NCBI GenBank assembly: GCA_040882465.1
Contig: JBBEBG010000001.1
Coordinates: 119,075-183,074, forward strand
Reading direction: 5' to 3'
Source: Gemmatimonadota bacterium
GTDB lineage: Bacteria; Gemmatimonadota; Gemmatimonadetes; Longimicrobiales; Gaopeijiaceae
Length of the DNA stretch: 64,000 nucleotides
Every line of letters starts with the position of its first letter. Positions within the stretch are counted from its first letter, which is position 1. Under the pieces are notes generated by a model. It was not told the origin of the DNA and did not search any database. It saw only the letters and a program-made list of their open reading frames with translations. Positions 60,779 through 64,000 of the stretch are shown here, piece by piece. Position numbers and translations under genes: made by a program.

Positions 60779-61644
60779 GAGGGGATCCTCCGGCGTGCGG
60801 ATCCGAGGGCCGTATTCCACACGAAGCCCGCTTCCCCGTCTAATCGGGCGTCCCGCGAGTCGCGTTCGAGGTCCTCGGTCGAGGGCGACCCGATGGTGTC
60901 CGGATTCTGCGGGCGGGTGAGATGGGGCTCGACCCATCGCGCCTTGAGCCAACGGACTCCAAGGGTGTCGACGATGCCCACCCAGAGGCGATTGTGCATG
61001 CCGTATTTGGTCCGCCCGTGGAGCCGAGGCCGATGCCGGACAGGAATCTCCACGACTTCGTAACCCCTCACCCGTGCCAGCGTCGGGAGGAACCGGTGCA
61101 TCCCGCGAAAGGAGGGGAGGGCCGAGACGCATTCGCTTCGAAAGACTCGGAGCGAACAGCCCACGTCGGACACCTTCTCTCCTGTGAGGAAGTTCCTGAA
61201 GCCGTTGCCGATGCGGGAGGATAGCCTACGAAGCCAGGCGTCCTGGCGCCGGGCGCGCACGCCGTTGACCATTCCGGCCCCGCGGCGCTCGAGGTGTTCG
61301 ATGAGACGCGGGAGGTCTCCGGGGTCGTTCTGGAGATCCGCGTCCATCGTCGCGATCAAGGGGGCGCGGATCTCACGGATTCCCGCTAGGAGGGCCGCCG
61401 ACTGGCCGTAATTTCGGTCGAGAGTGAAGACCCGGTGCCGCGCGTCGCGCTCGCGCAGGCGAGCGAGTGCGACGGCGGAACCGTCCGTGCTGCCGTCATC
61501 GACCCAGACACACTCCCAGTGGTGCGTGAGTCCCTCCAGCGCCACCTGGATCTCTTCGGCGAGGACAGGGATGTTGTCGGCTTCGTTCTTGAGAGGAATC
61601 AGGACCGCCAGGTCGACGGCCCTCCGTGCGGTATAGATCATCAT
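60775..61644 (-). CDS. Glycosyltransferase family 2, polyprenyl-phosphate sugar transferase type
   Basis: 289 residues. GT-A motifs are VLIPLKNEADNIPVL, CVWVDDGSTDGS, YGQSAALLAGI and TMDADLQNDPGDL, followed by the DPM/ArnC-like HRPRLHGRTKYGMHNRL block. It likely loads a sugar onto undecaprenyl phosphate for the ArnT-like enzyme two genes downstream. No TM domain at the C-terminus. The start is the first of two adjacent ATGs; longer starts lack an SD. Confidence 0.85.
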   Translation of the reverse strand: MMIYTARRAVDLAVLIPLKNEADNIPVLAEEIQVALEGLTHHWECVWVDDGSTDGSAVALARLRERDARHRVFTLDRNYGQSAALLAGIREIRAPLIATMDADLQNDPGDLPRLIEHLERRGAGMVNGVRARRQDAWLRRLSSRIGNGFRNFLTGEKVSDVGCSLRVFRSECVSALPSFRGMHRFLPTLARVRGYEVVEIPVRHRPRLHGRTKYGMHNRLWVGIVDTLGVRWLKARWVEPHLTRPQNPDTIGSPSTEDLERDSRDARLDGEAGFVWNTALGSARRRIPS

Positions 61645-61941
61645 GGTGTGCGCCACGGTGGGGGCCTCCCGCGGCGCACCGAGGTGCGACTGACGAGGCC
61701 CCATGGGATCATCACCTCCGGCTCGGTTCCCGCTAAAGGAACCGACGAGGGGGTCGACTTGTGACAACGGACCCGTGGCATTTCGTGAGCCTCGCACCTC
61801 GCGCCCTGTTCGGCGGTTCCTGGAGTGGGGAACGTCGAGCCCCCGGGACCGTACTATCCGCCCTTCTGTCGTCGCGCTCGGAAGGCCAATCCCGGAGGAG
61901 CCCGAGCTCGCCCGCGGGCACCGACGCGAAGCGTTGGTGGC
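61645..61941. other. Intergenic region upstream of the GT2 operon and IS91 remnant
   Basis: No gene seen. It probably holds the promoter of the minus-strand glycosyltransferase trio and the decayed left part of the IS91 remnant. Confidence 0.4.
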
Positions 61942-62268
61942 GAGGTGCTCCCGCTCCTGTGCCCCGCCTGCGGCGGCGAGATGAGGGTTCTCTCGTTCAT
62001 CACCGACACACCCACCGTCCAGACAATCCTCCACCATCTCGCCCTTCCCCACCGGCCTCCGCCCCTCACCCCCGCGCGAGCTCCCCCGCAGGCCGAGCTC
62101 GAATTCGATCAGACGTCCACGTTACCGTCGCTTCGCTCCGGTGAGCCGGCGGGACACGAGATCGCCTGCCGAGAAGACCTCGGCCCGCACGGGTTCGACC
62201 CGTCCGATCCCGAACCCCTCCCCGAGCCGGACTTCGCCCAGTCCCCGCCGGGCCACTGGGATGCCTGA
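61942..62268 (+). pseudogene. IS91-family transposase, 3' remnant
   Basis: Only the last ~108 residues remain: EVLPLLCPACGGEMRVLSFIT and HRPPPLTPARAPPQAELEFDQT, ending in EPDFAQSPPGHWDA, the typical C-terminal zinc-ribbon and tail of IS91 transposases. The rolling-circle HUH/Y2 catalytic domain is gone. The remainder of the frame upstream has no similarity. A copy of the ~95 bp repeat follows after 110 bases. Confidence 0.75.
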
Positions 62269-62378
62269 TCCCTTCTTCCGAAACGTCCGCTCCCCGCTCG
62301 TCCTCCCGGCCCATCCGGACATGGGAATCGCGCGGCCTTTCTCCCGGCTCCGTGCGCCGCTCTTCCCTCACCCGTCCA

Positions 62379-62477
62379 GCCATGAGGGCCTCCACACCCG
62401 GGAATTCCTTGCTCCCTCAAAAACCCCTGCCCTACCTGGCTGTTCGCGCTCCGAGGGCCTTTGAAATGCCTCTCCCT
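62379..62477 (+). repeat. Direct repeat copy 2 (~99 bp), likely IS91-type end
   Basis: Same orientation as 54779-54873. It follows the IS91 transposase remnant, where an IS91-type right end would be. The two copies bracket 7.5 kb (TonB receptor, sigma pair and glycosyltransferase trio). Confidence 0.75.
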
Positions 62478-62734
62478 CACTCGCCGAGGGCCGTGACCAG
62501 GCCGTCGCAGCGGACCCGGTCGAATTGGGCCTCGGACACGGCAGCCTCGATCCAGATCCGGAGGGTGCGAAACCCGAAGGCGTCGAACACCGGCTTCAGG
62601 AAGGGGTGCTGTCCCGCCTCGATCGTGAGCCAGCGGTACTCGGGCGGCGACGCGGGCCAGCGTTCGACCGCGCTCCGGGAGGGTGTCGGAGGAGTGGGGG
62701 CGTTGAATCGCCGCTGCAGCCTTGCGTGGGCCAT
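62477..62734 (-). CDS. Hypothetical protein, 85 residues
   Basis: AAGGACGAG before the ATG. Sequence [33 protein letters not shown] is compact and protein-like, but no family is recognised. It ends at the edge of repeat copy 2, so it may itself be a truncated 3' part. Low confidence. Confidence 0.35.
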   Translation of the reverse strand: MAHARLQRRFNAPTPPTPSRSAVERWPASPPEYRWLTIEAGQHPFLKPVFDAFGFRTLRIWIEAAVSEAQFDRVRCDGLVTALGE

Positions 62735-62855
62735 CTCGTCCTTCGCACCGGGGGGTTCGGCGGCCCGTGGGGGGCCGCATTCCGGGGAGGAGGATGCCGG
62801 GGGGCCGTCAAGTCGGCGTCAAGTGACGCAGCGGGGCTGGTGGTAGGCGCGGCCT

Positions 62856-62963
62856 GTGCTCTTCGTGTCCGACGTTCAGAGCGCCCTCCGCTCTTACATC
62901 GACAAGCTCCGCTTCACAAAGAAGCGGCCGATGGACGACGTCTGCCAGATCGACCGGGGGAGG
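62856..62963 (+). pseudogene. VOC (glyoxalase/bleomycin-resistance type) gene, 5' fragment
   Basis: 36 codons: GTG start then [20 protein letters not shown] and VCQIDRGR, matching the first beta-alpha-beta unit of VOC proteins (FVSDVxxSLxFYxDKLGFxxxW). It stops matching exactly where an AraC fragment on the other strand begins. Confidence 0.6.
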
Positions 62964-62967
62964 GTGC

Positions 62968-63147
62968 GAAATCATGGTCGGAGTACCCGCATGCGGTCGC
63001 TATGTCGGCGATCGACAGCTCCTCGCGCGCGAGCAGCCGCATGGCGCGCTCGGCGCGGTACTGCCGGAGCAACTCACCGGGCGTTCGGCCGGTGACCGTT
63101 CGGGACACGCGGGCAGGATGGGAGGGGTGCACTCCCACGGCGAACCG
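62968..63147 (-). pseudogene. AraC-family regulator, C-terminal HTH fragment
   Basis: The reading frame carries [59 protein letters not shown]: parts of both HTH motifs of the AraC DNA-binding domain. The family-typical final strand is lost at 62968, four bases from the VOC fragment. The N-terminal sensor domain is missing. Confidence 0.65.
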
Positions 63148-63154
63148 CTGGGCG

Positions 63155-63322
63155 GGGCTCTTCGCCCAGCTTCACCGGACCGGCGCCCTCGTTCCTGCGA
63201 GCGATCTCGCGGTGGCGGCCACGGCCTTGCACCTGGGATTTGGTGTCCTGGTCGGGCCGGCCGATGAGAGCCATTTCCGTCGGGTGGTGGGACTGCGCGT
63301 CGAGGTGCTGACCTCCGCTTGA
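63155..63322 (+). pseudogene. PIN-domain (VapC-type) toxin, 3' fragment
   Basis: 55 codons: [46 protein letters not shown] matches the last third of PIN nucleases, with the conserved Asp in [10 protein letters not shown]. It begins a few bases after the AraC fragment. No antitoxin is present. Confidence 0.6.
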
Positions 63323-63456
63323 CCGCCGATCCCGTCCTGGAGCGGCTCCTCACCGCGTTGGCGGGAATCTTTCCCGGGCGCACCTACTCCATCGCCTCCT
63401 GAGGTCCCCGCCGGCGACAATATCCCCTTCTTATCTCTCCGGTCTCGCCTGAAACG

Positions 63457-63728
63457 CTACTGTGATTCCTCGACCCAGACTTCTGCCCCGCCCGACCCTT
63501 CATACCGCACATGAACCTGCCAGGGACGGCAGCAAACCTGACAATCTTCGACATAGTCCTGGATCAGGCCCCCCCTGGATCGAGGGTGATCTCGAGCTGC
63601 TCGCCACAGTATGGACATACGACCTGAGCCTCGGTGTGGAGCCCTCGACCCGCTTCCAGCTCCTCTTCCGGGGACTCCTCCCACGGATCCAGGCCGCTCT
63701 CCCGCTCCTCTTCGCTGCTCTCTTTCAT
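63457..63728 (-). pseudogene. CPXCG-motif cysteine-rich protein, split by a frameshift in a G7 tract
   Basis: ATG with GGGAGGATTC. The first frame gives MKESSEEERESGLDPWEESP then VVCPYCGEQLEITLDPGG and a stop. The other frame continues LIQDYVEDCQVCCRPWQVHVRYEGSGGAEVWVEES. Joined, they make one ~90-residue CPXCG-family protein with both Cys pairs. The shift lies in the seven G (C7 on plus, 63569-63575); eight G would restore the frame. Sequencing error, phase variation or a real mutation are all possible. Confidence 0.7.
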
Positions 63729-64000
63729 GAATCCTCCCTGATGCAGGCTAGCGGGCCCCGGGCTGGGGTGCCCGAGGTAGTACGTCCACGCGCGGTGTAA
63801 CGAAGCGCTGCTACGCACGGATCGATTCGATACGCGCCGCGACCGCGCGAAGTTGGGCTCGAGACCGTAACCGCTGGCCGCGGCAGCACTTGACCATCGA
63901 ACCGATCGTGGCCTGTCTCTTGCTTTGTCGCGGGGCGCGCCAGCCGCCGCGGTCGGCGCGCTTCGTTCCCGATGGCTTACCATCCTCCGAGGACTACCCC
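63729..64000. other. Right-edge sequence, nothing assignable
   Basis: 272 bases with no gene, RNA or clear repeat seen. Frames here lack homology or a good start. Confidence 0.5.

Noticed and set aside
1-64000. CRISPR arrays, rRNA genes or a replication origin
   Set aside because: No regularly spaced repeats, rRNA signatures or DnaA-box clusters were seen.

Overview
The window is GC-rich and gene-dense, with mostly minus-strand genes, many 1 to 11 base start/stop overlaps and frequent GTG starts. There is no rRNA or CRISPR array and only one tRNA. A mannose-type PTS with HPr kinase, a Tad pilus locus, TonB-dependent and lipoprotein families, and a mix of IS1595 and IS91 remnants suggest a Gram-negative (diderm) bacterium. 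Gemmatimonadota is my best guess, but this is an inference from gene style, not from a marker gene.

Layout. (1) 1-3039, minus: PTS EIID (cut by the window edge), EIIC, EIIB, EIIA and HPr kinase/phosphorylase, a sugar-sensing PTS. (2) 3082-9161, minus: a GT4 glycosyltransferase, then nusB-ribH-ribBA-ribE-ribD, a complete riboflavin pathway cluster with overlapping genes, preceded by an outer-membrane protein. (3) 9172-13670, minus: purM, a PfkB sugar kinase, argS, a small zinc-ribbon protein and a cupin. (4) 13690-21336, minus: methylmalonyl-CoA mutase large subunit, biotin carrier, biotin carboxylase and carboxyltransferase (propionyl-CoA to succinyl-CoA route), with an rRNA methyltransferase and a four-CxxC zinc protein interleaved. 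(5) 21333-29212, minus: a receptor-like lipoprotein, then rpsA-cmk-aroA-tyrA and RNase Z. (6) 29384-31997: a CopC-CopD fusion, a small lipoprotein and a cupin.

(7) 32049-44779, minus: a Tad/Flp pilus locus read from flp through cpaA, cpaB, cpaC, cpaE, cpaF, tadB and tadC. It continues through a DUF192 gene into an AAA+ ATPase, a four-TM protein and a VWA-type lipoprotein. That last trio is the most promising unassigned system here: a MoxR/VWA-like module placed where tadD/E/F would be expected.

(8) 45231-50861: a second GT4, a DnaJ-domain protein, a MoaD/ThiS-like protein coupled to a BNR beta-propeller, an aldo/keto reductase that lacks its N-terminus, and a TonB-C-domain protein. (9) 51340-54873: a mobile zone with an IS1595-type transposase and a tiny divergent ORF sharing its start tetranucleotide, a membrane gene whose 3' end runs into the IS, tRNA-Leu(UAA) and a tyrosine recombinase. 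(10) 54973-61644: a TonB-dependent receptor, an ECF sigma factor and a putative anti-sigma factor, then a GT2 / LpxB-N-like / ArnT-like trio for lipid-linked sugar transfer to the envelope. (11) 61942-64000: genomic debris. This includes the 3' remnant of an IS91-family transposase, a second copy of a ~95 bp repeat that also abuts the integrase, abutting fragments of VOC, AraC and PIN genes, and a CPXCG protein split by a frameshift in a G7 tract.
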